Part shown: positions 1-6,888 of the stretch, in pieces
How positions within the stretch are numbered: the stretch's first letter is position 1
Layout of the letters: each line of letters starts with the position of its first letter
Source of the DNA: JAHBWV01 sp964588385
GTDB taxonomy: Bacteria > Planctomycetota > Phycisphaerae > Phycisphaerales > UBA1924
Length of the DNA stretch: 9,154 bases
Reading direction: 5' to 3'
Assembly: GCA_964588385.1 (NCBI GenBank)
Contig: CAZPPG010000104.1
Span: forward strand, 1-9,154
Translations under genes and position numbers: made by a program
Notes under the pieces: model-generated
The model's input: the letters and a program-made list of their open reading frames with translations, nothing else
What the model was told of the DNA's origin: nothing
Database searches by the model: none

Positions 1-3000
1 ACACCCGGTTCTCCAGCAGCAAGAATCCGAACTTCTTTCGGAGGCTGGCTGCGTCCGAGGTGGGAAGCCGGTTGCTGCGCACCAATGAGAGGAACACGAT
101 GTCGAACTCCATTCCCTGGAACGAGTCAACCGTTCCAACCCGGAGGCGAGCCCGACTCTCGGTTGTTCCTGAAGTCGATTTCCACGGCGATGTGGGCTGC
201 CATACACCTTGGGGATCCTGTTCGACGATGCCTTGGTGACCGAGCGCCCGATTCAATGCCTCAACCTGCGCGGAATAGAACGTGATGACACCGACGGTGA
301 GGTCGGGGCGATCTTCCATGAGCCGCTTCACTTCGCCTGCGATCCAGTCGGCCTCGAGCGGGCGGCTCTTGCTCTTGCCGCCGAGTTCCTGGCCGCGTTG
401 CAGCGGCATGTCTACCCAGGCTGCTACTTTGCCTGCATACTGACCGGTGAGGCCGTGTGCGAAGTCTGTCGCTGGCCGGCCGTTGGAGAACTGCTCTCCA
501 TAAGGTGCGTAGAACGCGTCGTTCACAAACGTTCCGAGCGCCGGCGGCATGCGATATTGGGTGTCGAGGCGAACATATCGCTTCACGCCGTCTTGTTGCT
601 CCAACGCCCTCACGTGGCCAACCAGCCGTTCGAACATGCTTCGGCCAAGTGCCTCCTTAGTCGCTTCTGTAGCTGTCGTGGAGAGTTCGCGTTCGACGCT
701 CGGCTCCAAAACATGCGGCAGCTGTCGGTGGTCGCCGACGAGAACGATGCGCCTCTCCGCGATGGACAGCGGAATCATCAGGTCCAGAGGATTGCACCTC
801 GCCGCTTCGTCCACGATCACGGTGCGGAAGCGGGGCCATTCTTCGGCCGACAAGTCGATTCCAGACAGCTTCAACGCCTGCATGTCAGTTCCGACGGAAT
901 GCTGCACAGTCGATGCGAGGGAAGATGCGTACCGCGAGAGCTCCTCCCGCACGGCCTGCGGATCGGCCTCCAACTCGTCGATCAAGTCCTCAACGGCCAC
1001 GGATGCGTCAAACGCGGTGTTTCTGGCGACGCTTTCCAGCTGAGCCTGGACGCGCAGGAGCGCCTCTTCTACAAGCACATTGTGGAGTGGGCCAGCTTCT
1101 TTCACCCGGGGAGGCTGGAGCCTGTCCATGAGTGCCGTGCGAAGTTCGGCGAGAACGGATAGACCTGGAGGAACGCCCTCACCCTTCCAATTTGCCATCG
1201 ACGAGATGACCTGTGTTTCTAGTTCGGTGAGGAATCCTGTGCCGAGTCCCTCAAGCGCGATAAGGGCCTTCGTAGCTCGGTGCGGTCCGTCATCGCTCGC
1301 CGATGCAGCAGTCGTCGGGAGGCCGGCGACCGCCCGCAGAGCCAGTTCCCGCTCAAGCGGGAGCCTCTGGGCTGTGGCTGGATTCCTCAGTTGCCGAATC
1401 AACTTGTCCAACTGCTCGGCCATTGGAGCGTCCAGCCATGGGCCAGCTTCAGCGAGCACCTGCAGAAGCAGGTCAGCACTCGCTTCGTTACCCGAAGGAG
1501 CCTTCTGCTGGGCCAGGGCCAGGCGTCGCACATTGCGCCGAACGACATGCACCGGCGTCGCGGGCTGATTCGCGACGCTGCCCTTGAGTTTGGCAACAAG
1601 ATCACGCCTCCAACGCTCGGTCGCATCGCCGTCGTCTGTGTGACCCGATTTCACGCCGATTCGGAATGACGGCAGGCCAAATGCCGTGCTCGCCGCGGCA
1701 ACGTTGTCCACCGCGTCATGCTGGTAGCTCGTCAGGAGCGTCTGACCAAACGGACCAGACTCTCCCTCTCCAAGTTCCGCCAGTCGTGCCTGAAGCGCCG
1801 CAATCACGCGGGTCTTGCCTGTTCCAGGGGGTCCCTGAATGATTGCGATGTCAGGCGTATTCAGCGCGGCATCAATGGCCATTTCTTGTGCTGGCGTGGG
1901 ATCTCCCTTGAATGCCTTGCGAGCCACTGGTGATAGCGCGATCTCGCGCCTCCGCTGCTTCACAGGGAAGGGTTTGCCCTCCAGCAATAGTCCTAGCCAC
2001 GGCACCGGACATCGTGCCGATGCAACCAAGTCTCGTGCCTTTTCGCGTCGCGCCAACCGCTTGCGGTCACCAAATACGGCGATGCTCAGGAAGCCGGTCT
2101 GTGGTGGCGGGGGCCAGTCGGCTCCTCTAGGACGGACAATCACGCCGATGGAATCGACGTCGACGGGCGCGCCGACAAATGTGCGTGCGCCGCCAGGCCG
2201 CTCGTCCGAGTCGGCCGGCTCCTCGGTTGCCTGCAGGTCGACGCGATCTTCCCGACAGTCGCGGAGTCGCTCACGCCCCTGCGGATCCAGGCCGGGACAT
2301 GCAAAGCGAATGCCCTCTCGTACTTCAGACCAACTCGAGTAGGCCAGGTGCCCGAACTCGGTCGCCTCGTTCTCCAGGGAACGGCGTTCGACCTCGTTGT
2401 ACTCTTTCCAGATGCCTAGGTAGCTGCCTGCCTGTTGAACGAGGGCATTCAGATCGGTGCGCACCGCGGACGCCACCGACCCTTTCGAGGCATCGCGGAA
2501 AGCGATGTCGGCTTGGATCAGCCTCTGCGCGGTTGCGGCGCCGCCGCTGCTACGGCTTGGGGCAATGCGCTTGACAAACAACGCGGCGGCCTTGCTGTCA
2601 TCTCCGGGGATCTCTCGCCGCTGGATATCCATCACGAGACGCGGACCATGTACTCGAAAGCCGCTTCCGAGTGCGCTTCCAACTGAGCGCCCCGCTGACA
2701 CGATGATCCTCCAGCCGTTTTCTTTGTAGACGGGAGCAAGCAGGAACTCCTGTCGCAAAAACTCCTCGATGGCGTCGAATGTGCCGAGCGATCGGTTCGC
2801 CATCAGAGTTTCTGTGAGCTCGTCGTCAACGTGGAGCGCGAGTTCATCAGGCAGCAGGAGTCCACTTGGGAACTCGTGCACCTGCAACAGCACGGCACGA
2901 CAGCTCGCGGGCGCACCATCGGTCTGCACAATCCACGCGATGCGTGGGAGATCCCGCTGGATCACATCCTCGATCCGACGCCTTGCTCGGGGATCCTGCC

Positions 3001-3175
3001 CACTGACACGAAACCCACGCTCTCCCACCTTCAGCGTTGGGCCGAGCTCGGGAGAGCTTGTCAGTAGAGCTTCGACGCCGGCGGTCACTGTACCGTCGAA
3101 TGTCTCGCCGTGAAGGGGGCGCAGCTCAAGCCGTACCACTGATCCGAACATTCCAGTCAACTCTGTGGGCTTCAT
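1..3175 (-). CDS. UPF1/DNA2-like superfamily 1 helicase, C-terminus beyond window
   Basis: The reverse strand is open in one frame from an ATG at 3175 to the left edge, giving 1058 codons with no stop. The helicase motifs are in order. Walker A is GPPGTGKT at about residues 448-455. Motif Ia is LLTSYQHDAVDN at about 480-491. Motif II is VIVDEAA (D789, E790). Motif III is GDHRQLP at 814-820, motif IV is QYRMP around 874-877, and motif V is VDSFQG at 1016-1021. A VRSN stretch follows, then an arm expected to lead to motif VI just beyond the edge. This set is typical of SF1B DNA2/NAM7/UPF1 ATPases that move on single-stranded DNA or RNA. The first 430 or so residues and the 330-residue stretch between motifs I and II match nothing I recognise. 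The ATG overlaps the kinase stop as ATGA, with GGGAGG upstream inside the kinase, so translation is probably coupled. The helicase call is secure; the substrate is unknown. Confidence 0.93.
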   Translation of the reverse strand, partial: MKPTELTGMFGSVVRLELRPLHGETFDGTVTAGVEALLTSSPELGPTLKVGERGFRVSGQDPRARRRIEDVIQRDLPRIAWIVQTDGAPASCRAVLLQVHEFPSGLLLPDELALHVDDELTETLMANRSLGTFDAIEEFLRQEFLLAPVYKENGWRIIVSAGRSVGSALGSGFRVHGPRLVMDIQRREIPGDDSKAAALFVKRIAPSRSSGGAATAQRLIQADIAFRDASKGSVASAVRTDLNALVQQAGSYLGIWKEYNEVERRSLENEATEFGHLAYSSWSEVREGIRFACPGLDPQGRERLRDCREDRVDLQATEEPADSDERPGGARTFVGAPVDVDSIGVIVRPRGADWPPPPQTGFLSIAVFGDRKRLARREKARDLVASARCPVPWLGLLLEGKPFPVKQRRREIALSPVARKAFKGDPTPAQEMAIDAALNTPDIAIIQGPPGTGKTRVIAALQARLAELGEGESGPFGQTLLTSYQHDAVDNVAAASTAFGLPSFRIGVKSGHTDDGDATERWRRDLVAKLKGSVANQPATPVHVVRRNVRRLALAQQKAPSGNEASADLLLQVLAEAGPWLDAPMAEQLDKLIRQLRNPATAQRLPLERELALRAVAGLPTTAASASDDGPHRATKALIALEGLGTGFLTELETQVISSMANWKGEGVPPGLSVLAELRTALMDRLQPPRVKEAGPLHNVLVEEALLRVQAQLESVARNTAFDASVAVEDLIDELEADPQAVREELSRYASSLASTVQHSVGTDMQALKLSGIDLSAEEWPRFRTVIVDEAARCNPLDLMIPLSIAERRIVLVGDHRQLPHVLEPSVERELSTTATEATKEALGRSMFERLVGHVRALEQQDGVKRYVRLDTQYRMPPALGTFVNDAFYAPYGEQFSNGRPATDFAHGLTGQYAGKVAAWVDMPLQRGQELGGKSKSRPLEADWIAGEVKRLMEDRPDLTVGVITFYSAQVEALNRALGHQGIVEQDPQGVWQPTSPWKSTSGTTESRARLRVGTVDSFQGMEFDIVFLSLVRSNRLPTSDAASLRKKFGFLLLENRV

Positions 3176-4563
3176 GACTTCTTGCCTCCCATCAGCCAGA
3201 GGTCAAGCACTCGGTGCAGTTGATCGCTCGGTCCAAGATGAATCGTTGTCTGGGGGAGGTCGCCGTCAGCCTTCAGAGTGACGGGCGCATCGGTGAGTGC
3301 GTGCCGGCGCGGTGGCTTGCGGAGTTCCAATACCGCCTCCGGCGCACGCCGCTGGATATCCACGCCTTTCCCCGTGAAAGACACGGTAAGCAGTTCAGAT
3401 GCCGCATGGCCATGAGAGTGACCGGCGGCAAGTCTCTGGTCGATGAGCATCTGATCTCCCGCGGCCAACGCGAACGAGTCAACGACCTGGTCGTGCTTGT
3501 CGGGGCCAATGACGTAGCCCCCCGTTCTGTCGTTTAGGGCCGGATCCCAGATGCGGAGCCGCCCATAGAGAAACGGCGATCGCGGCGTTGAGCACCACGG
3601 GCACGATTCGGCGGTGCGGTAGAAGGTCGCCTTGCAGCTTGGGCAAACGAGACAGTTGCGGCTCGCACGCTCGAGCGCCTCGGCCCACTCGCTTGCTGAC
3701 GGGCGTTTGCGTGGATCGGACAATCCGTCTCCGAAGGCCTGTGACGCCAGATGCCGAAGATTGCCAGAGAGCACGACGTCGCGCTCGCGTATCCCTCGAC
3801 TCGATCGATTCGCAGGATCGGTCGGGTGGTCGATCCAGGGCAGAAGGCCGCACAACGCTCTCTCCTCCAGATCGGGATCGCCTTCCTCCACAAGGTCCCC
3901 CTGCAGTGGATGCACTAGGACCAGCGTTGCAAAGGCAACAACGGCGAGTCCATGGGCATCGGTCAGCGTCGACACGAAGCCACGACGGGCAACCACCTCG
4001 GGAGCGCCGTATCCGGGCGTATAGACGGGTTGGTTGTTCGGCGAGGATTCATAACGCAAGTTGTCTGCGTCGATCAGATACACGGTGTCCGATGTCGTGA
4101 CTGTGGAGACGAATATGTTGGCGGGGGACACGTCGCCGTAACACAGTCCCTTGGCGTGCAGCATTGCGAGCGCCGTCGCCGCGCGCCCGCACACCTTCAG
4201 CCGGCGGCGGAGTCCGCCGGTATCGAGGTACCAGCGCCGCAAGGAAGCAGTCCCCGATGGAGGCACCATCAGCTGCTTGAGCGAGCTCATGTCCGTGAGA
4301 AGGCGCATGATGTAGCCTGCGTGAGGTGATGCGAGCACGGCCTCGGGCTGGGCGATAGGAATGCCTGCAAGGTCCAGGGTTCGAAGGAACTGCAGTTGCC
4401 TCTCGAGTCTCTTGGGATCCGTCTTAGAGCCAGCAGCGAGCACCTTCGCTGCGAGTCGGCCACCCTGAACCGCGTAGACGGCACCCTGCCCGCCTTCACC
4501 GAGACACTTGCCGAGTTGGTACTTGGCACCCCGAGAGTCAACCACGAAGGTGGGCTGGGTCAC
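3172..4563 (-). CDS. Ser/Thr protein kinase with zinc ribbon, TerY-P triad
   Basis: The protein has 463 residues from GTG at 4563. This start is preferred over an in-frame ATG at 4665 because GGAGG lies 7 nt upstream, GTG overlaps the phosphatase stop as GTGA, and the kinase fold begins right after it. The glycine loop is GEGGQGAVY (22-30) and the ATP-binding lysine is K40 in LAAKVL. The catalytic loop is YGDVSPAN (D144, N149), the metal-binding aspartate is D165 in IDAD, and GAPE (186-189) closes the activation segment. The catalytic loop has YGD instead of HRD and the metal loop has DAD instead of DFG, but the lysine, both aspartates and the asparagine are kept, so it is probably active. 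A zinc ribbon follows (C307, C310, C321, C324), then a C-terminal domain of about 130 residues that looks beta-rich. Kinases of this kind partner with the vWA and PP2C proteins encoded just upstream. Targets are unknown; the helicase is an obvious candidate. Confidence 0.9.
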   Translation of the reverse strand: MTQPTFVVDSRGAKYQLGKCLGEGGQGAVYAVQGGRLAAKVLAAGSKTDPKRLERQLQFLRTLDLAGIPIAQPEAVLASPHAGYIMRLLTDMSSLKQLMVPPSGTASLRRWYLDTGGLRRRLKVCGRAATALAMLHAKGLCYGDVSPANIFVSTVTTSDTVYLIDADNLRYESSPNNQPVYTPGYGAPEVVARRGFVSTLTDAHGLAVVAFATLVLVHPLQGDLVEEGDPDLEERALCGLLPWIDHPTDPANRSSRGIRERDVVLSGNLRHLASQAFGDGLSDPRKRPSASEWAEALERASRNCLVCPSCKATFYRTAESCPWCSTPRSPFLYGRLRIWDPALNDRTGGYVIGPDKHDQVVDSFALAAGDQMLIDQRLAAGHSHGHAASELLTVSFTGKGVDIQRRAPEAVLELRKPPRRHALTDAPVTLKADGDLPQTTIHLGPSDQLHRVLDLWLMGGKKS

Positions 4564-5351
4564 GTCGCCACCTCCCCGCCTGTCCACATGAACGCGAGAG
4601 TTCGATCGTCCGTAGCTCCTGGGGTCGGCCAGGCCTGGAGTTGCCGTCGAAGGCTCGCCCGCCATCTTCTCGTGCTGAGTTTGCCAAATGTCGCGATCAA
4701 CCAGTCATGAAAGGCCTGGAGCCGGTCCTGCGACAGGTCCTGTGAAACGCCGTCGCTGGCCAGCAGCGTGCGAAGTTGTCCGGCGCGATCATCGAACTCC
4801 TCCACAACCCAACCCCGGCTTTCACGTCCGTCTCCAAGTGCCACCGTCTCTCCGAACTCACCGCCTCGAAGCGGAATCACCCGGGGCTCCGTCGTTCCGT
4901 CAGAACTGGTCACGACCGCCAGGCCGTCGCCGAGGCCGCCGACAAGGAGTCGGCCGCCGTGGGTGCGCACGGAAAAAAGGCATGTCGAGGCGCATTCAGT
5001 TGGATTGCGCCTCTCCAACCGCGAGTTCCATGCGGCCGTGATTCGTTCTGTCAGTTCTGTTGGGGATGTCTCGGGCTTCATTAATTGCACCGCATCTCTT
5101 ACCGCACGACAGGCCGCCCGAGAGCCGATCTCGGCGTAGCGGCAAGATCCCACACCATCCGATACCACGAGGACGACACCTTGGGGCAGCCGGCAGCTTG
5201 CCCAGGCGTCCTGATTCGCGCGACCCTCGCGAACGTGTCGAGGCCCCGGGATGGATGCGCCGATCGTCCGAACTCGGGGTCGAGCAAGTCGGCACGATCC
5301 ATCAGAAGGTGTCGCGTGCGAGATCGGGGGGGGGTTGGATGGGTGCCGCAT
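4560..5351 (-). CDS. PP2C-family Ser/Thr phosphatase, TerY-P triad
   Basis: This 263-residue protein has PP2C/PPM metal-dependent phosphatase motifs in order: GRANQD (D48), VVSDGVGSC (D65), a GLGDG turn, LLASDGVSQ (D200) and TDDRT (D248, D249). The aspartates are those that hold the two catalytic Mn/Mg ions in this family. It would remove phosphates placed by the kinase encoded next. No in-frame ATG, GTG or TTG lies between 5351 and the first conserved residues, and GAGGAG sits 11 nt upstream, so ATG 5351 is chosen. That places 50 bases inside the end of the vWA gene. A run of nine C on the coding strand lies within the overlap, and loss of one C would fuse the vWA protein and the phosphatase in one frame. 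There is no signal peptide or membrane segment, so it is cytoplasmic. The family is secure; the exact start is less so. Confidence 0.88.
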   Translation of the reverse strand: MRHPSNPPPISHATPSDGSCRLARPRVRTIGASIPGPRHVREGRANQDAWASCRLPQGVVLVVSDGVGSCRYAEIGSRAACRAVRDAVQLMKPETSPTELTERITAAWNSRLERRNPTECASTCLFSVRTHGGRLLVGGLGDGLAVVTSSDGTTEPRVIPLRGGEFGETVALGDGRESRGWVVEEFDDRAGQLRTLLASDGVSQDLSQDRLQAFHDWLIATFGKLSTRRWRASLRRQLQAWPTPGATDDRTLAFMWTGGEVAT

Positions 5352-5964
5352 TTGGTGTCGCGCTCCTCGAGCGTGACGTGACGCTCATCGTTACCCAACG
5401 GAAGAATGTCTGGACCTGGCGGGCATCGCTCGCCTGCAGCACCGCTTTGGCTGGATCGCCGAGGAAAGCGGCGAGCATGGCCTTGTCGGCGTCATCGCCG
5501 ATGCCGAGCGCGAAGCGATCTGCACGGCTACCTCGCTCCGAGGCCAATAGCCGCTTCACGGGCTCCTTCCACTCGTCTGTTGGTTGGCCATCCGACACCA
5601 GCACAATCGCCGGCCTGTACGCACGGCCGGGAATCCGCTGCCGATCCTCCACGAGAGATGTCGCCAAGCTGATGGCTGCGCCCAGAGGCGTGCCGCCGTC
5701 AGCTTGCATCGGTGACCAGGCCGCCTTAGACGCGGGAGTGAGCTCGGAGTGGATCTGAGCTCCAGCCTTGCCGAAGGTGATCACGGAGACTTGGATCTCG
5801 GCGCGATCCTGAGCTTCGGTCGCAAATGACTTGATCATCTCATCGAGAGCATGATTCAGCGAGTCAATCTTGCCGTTCTCGCTCATGCTGCCGCTGATGT
5901 CCGCGAGGACAATCACGGGCAAGGGTCGGGGAGTGGCGATGGTAAAGTCCGACAGGGTGGTCAT
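5302..5964 (-). CDS. TerY-like von Willebrand factor A domain protein
   Basis: The protein has 220 residues, about one vWA domain. The MIDAS metal site is complete: DISGS (D22, S24, S26), T92 in GGTPLGAA, and D125 in VLVSDGQPTDEW. The last matches TerY-family proteins of tellurite-resistance type operons. Such domains hold partners through a bound metal ion, and in the TerY-P triad the vWA protein is found with a PP2C phosphatase and a kinase, as here. The frame stays open upstream to 6231, but ATG 5964 has a strong AGGAGG 8 nt before it and the domain starts at once, so the longer version is rejected. The C-terminal end overlaps the phosphatase gene. A perfect 7-bp hairpin lies just upstream of the ribosome binding site. 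The symbol terY is withheld because no other ter genes are visible. Confidence 0.88.
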   Translation of the reverse strand: MTTLSDFTIATPRPLPVIVLADISGSMSENGKIDSLNHALDEMIKSFATEAQDRAEIQVSVITFGKAGAQIHSELTPASKAAWSPMQADGGTPLGAAISLATSLVEDRQRIPGRAYRPAIVLVSDGQPTDEWKEPVKRLLASERGSRADRFALGIGDDADKAMLAAFLGDPAKAVLQASDARQVQTFFRWVTMSVTSRSRSATPNAAPIQPPPDLARDTF

Positions 5965-5972
5965 AGGGTCTT

Positions 5973-5978
5973 CCTCCT
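5973..5978 (-). promoter_or_regulatory. Ribosome binding site of the vWA gene
   Basis: AGGAGG on the minus strand, 8 nt before ATG 5964. It decides that start against a reading frame that is open 89 codons further upstream. It lies 2 nt downstream of a hairpin that could limit access to it. Confidence 0.8.
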
Positions 5979-5980
5979 GA

Positions 5981-5999
5981 CACGGGAAACGATCCCGTG
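5981..5999 (-). repeat. Hairpin between the DUF4258 and vWA genes
   Basis: On the minus strand CACGGGA and TCCCGTG form a perfect 7-bp stem with a 5-nt loop. It occupies most of the 43-nt gap between the two genes and ends 2 nt before AGGAGG. No U-run follows, so it does not look like a simple intrinsic terminator. An RNA processing or stability element, or a control on translation of the triad, is plausible. Confidence 0.5.
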
Positions 6000-6007
6000 C
6001 AACAAGT

Positions 6008-6310
6008 TTAGTGCCGTCCGCGCCAGCTGCGCTTGGGTCTGGCCACATGCTGAACAGTGACGATGGCGTCGTCTTTGGAGACAATGACGGCGGTGTCACG
6101 CCAGCGGTCAAGGTCGATACCGTGGCGGCGTTTTGCCTCAACAACCGCACGTTTGCCAAGGAAATAGGCCTTTGAGCCGTCCCCGGCGTGATACTCCTGA
6201 CCGTGCGCCACGACGAACTCAACGGCATCACCAGTGAGCCCTCGCTGCTGGCAACGGACGACGGCGTGGGTGGTGAAGCGGAGGATGTGTTTGGTGTTCA
6301 AGGCGACCAT
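6008..6310 (-). CDS. DUF4258-type protein, RelE/BECR-like nuclease candidate
   Basis: The protein has 100 residues. ATG 6310 is preceded by AAGGAG at 7 nt. The opening resembles DUF4258 proteins: a basic, mostly alpha N-terminus with H15, R19 and R23 in THAVVRCQQRG, then short beta strands (KAYFLGKRAVV, DTAVIVSKDDAIVTVQHV) and a basic tail. DUF4258 is placed by protein-family work in the BECR fold with RelE-like toxins, many of which cut RNA. An RNA-directed effector is therefore one possibility, but no catalytic triad can be named from sequence alone. There is no obvious antitoxin gene next to it. It is the second gene of the operon, 80 nt after the 136-aa gene and 43 nt before the vWA gene. 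The coding call is firm; the function is inference. Confidence 0.75.
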   Translation of the reverse strand: MVALNTKHILRFTTHAVVRCQQRGLTGDAVEFVVAHGQEYHAGDGSKAYFLGKRAVVEAKRRHGIDLDRWRDTAVIVSKDDAIVTVQHVARPKRSWRGRH

Positions 6311-6317
6311 TCGCGAG

Positions 6318-6323
6318 CTCCTT
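6318..6323 (-). promoter_or_regulatory. Ribosome binding site of the DUF4258 gene
   Basis: AAGGAG on the minus strand, 7 nt before ATG 6310. It supports that start. Confidence 0.7.
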
Positions 6324-6365
6324 TTCTAACCTTTGTGCTGAATGCGAAAGACGTGCCACTCGACA

Positions 6366-6377
6366 CACACCGGTGTG
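6366..6377. repeat. 12-bp perfect palindrome
   Basis: CACACCGGTGTG reads the same on both strands and lies in the 80-nt gap between the 136-aa gene and the DUF4258 gene. It could be an operator or a small RNA hairpin, but a 12-bp palindrome can also occur by chance in GC-rich DNA. Confidence 0.3.
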
Positions 6378-6390
6378 CCGGCCAACGACC

Positions 6391-6801
6391 TCAGGCGGGA
6401 TGACCAGCGGGTTCGGCGTCCGCCGTCGGCCGCGGCCGACGAGCGCCAACGTCCTCGTCTCCGTCAGCTTCGGGCTGCTTGAACTCCGCAATGGCACGGA
6501 CGAACTGGCGAGAGACTGCGATCAGCCGTAGGCCGCGGAGATCAAGGATCACCGGACCAACATGACCTCCGCCGGGCTGGAGAACTGCGCACGCGAGGAA
6601 TGGCAGAGAAATGGCCCGAATCTGAAGGGGCATTCCAAAGCCAAGCGGCGGCCCCTCGCGGCACGGCCGGCCTGACATCCGCCGCTCCGGTTCCTCTGGG
6701 CAGGTACGCGGAGCAGCAGCCACCGAGTGCACCGCCACATAGGCTCCAACGCGAAGGTCGTCGGGGGCAAGGATCGATCCGGATGGTTTCTGTGTCGTCA
6801 T
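6391..6801 (-). CDS. Small protein of unknown function, first gene of the operon
   Basis: The reading frame has 136 residues. I do not recognise a named family. Residues 10-104 look like a compact folded domain: ILAPDDLRVGAYVAV, a Cys-containing loop (C34, C47), then GMPLQIRAISLPFLACAVL and VILDLRGLRLIAVSRQFVRAI, which alternate as beta strands and end in a helix. The last 30 residues are acidic and proline-rich and probably disordered. There is no signal peptide or membrane span. ATG 6801 lies 13 nt downstream of the GC of a near-perfect sigma-54 promoter, and there is no Shine-Dalgarno before it, so it may be translated from a leaderless transcript. Being first gene, it is expected to be made when the RtcR-like activator fires. 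It could be a small adaptor or specificity subunit; this is a guess. Confidence 0.72.
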   Translation of the reverse strand: MTTQKPSGSILAPDDLRVGAYVAVHSVAAAPRTCPEEPERRMSGRPCREGPPLGFGMPLQIRAISLPFLACAVLQPGGGHVGPVILDLRGLRLIAVSRQFVRAIAEFKQPEADGDEDVGARRPRPTADAEPAGHPA

Positions 6802-6811
6802 GCCGGTGCTG

Positions 6812-6826
6812 TGGCAACGGCCGTGC
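6812..6826 (+). promoter_or_regulatory. Weaker sigma-54-like element on the opposite strand
   Basis: Because the minus-strand site is almost palindromic, the plus strand also reads TGGCAACGGCCGTGC, with GG and GC again 10 nt apart. It has one mismatch in each half (TGGCAA, GTGC). It would start a transcript near 6838 towards the activator gene and could allow self-activation. Part of the symmetry is built into the sigma-54 consensus, so this may be incidental. Confidence 0.3.
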
Positions 6827-6829
6827 CAA
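6814..6829 (-). promoter_or_regulatory. Sigma-54 (RpoN) promoter of the minus-strand operon
   Basis: The minus strand reads TTGGCACGGCCGTTGC. This matches the sigma-54 consensus YTGGCACG-N4-TTGCW at every fixed position except the last base, which is C. The GG (6827-6826) and GC (6815-6814) are separated by exactly 10 nt as required. The predicted transcription start is near 6802-6801, at the first codon of the 136-aa gene. A gene for a sigma-54 activator lies directly opposite, which supports control by that protein. Confidence 0.85.
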
Positions 6830-6847
6830 GAGTTGACGCGAGATTCC

Positions 6848-6870
6848 GGGCGGCGATGCTCGCACCGCCC
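6848..6870. repeat. Inverted repeat in the divergent region
   Basis: GGGCGG and CCGCCC flank an 11-nt centre that itself contains GCGA-TGC-TCGC. The element is centred about 57 nt upstream of the predicted sigma-54 transcription start. It is a candidate binding site for the activator, though closer than most sigma-54 enhancers. It could equally form a structure in the leader of the activator mRNA. Confidence 0.35.
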
Positions 6871-6878
6871 ATGCTGGA

Positions 6879-6884
6879 TACAAT
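6879..6884 (+). promoter_or_regulatory. Possible -10 element for the activator gene
   Basis: TACAAT matches five of six bases of the housekeeping -10 consensus. No convincing -35 box lies 16-18 nt upstream, so the call is weak. Transcription would begin near 6891, shortly before a GGAG at 6907-6910. Confidence 0.25.
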
Positions 6885-6888
6885 GCCC

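Noticed and set aside
209..1162. Plus-strand open frame of 317 codons
   Set aside because: It lies wholly inside the helicase gene on the other strand, which carries motifs II to V here. The plus-strand text has no recognisable motifs and is a typical GC-rich shadow.
3588..4329. Several plus-strand open frames of 125-170 codons
   Set aside because: All are antisense to the kinase catalytic core, rich in Arg/Ser, and without motifs or ribosome sites.
4564..4665. Longer kinase start at ATG 4665
   Set aside because: It would overlap the phosphatase motif TDDRT by about 100 bases. GTG 4563 has GGAGG at 7 nt and a GTGA overlap.
5981..5999. Intrinsic terminator between the DUF4258 and vWA genes
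   Set aside because: The stem is perfect but no U-run follows. The next bases are the ribosome site of the next gene.
5965..6231. N-terminal extension of the vWA protein to an ATG at 6231
   Set aside because: The extra 89 residues overlap the DUF4258 gene in another frame and are not domain-like. ATG 5964 has a strong ribosome site.
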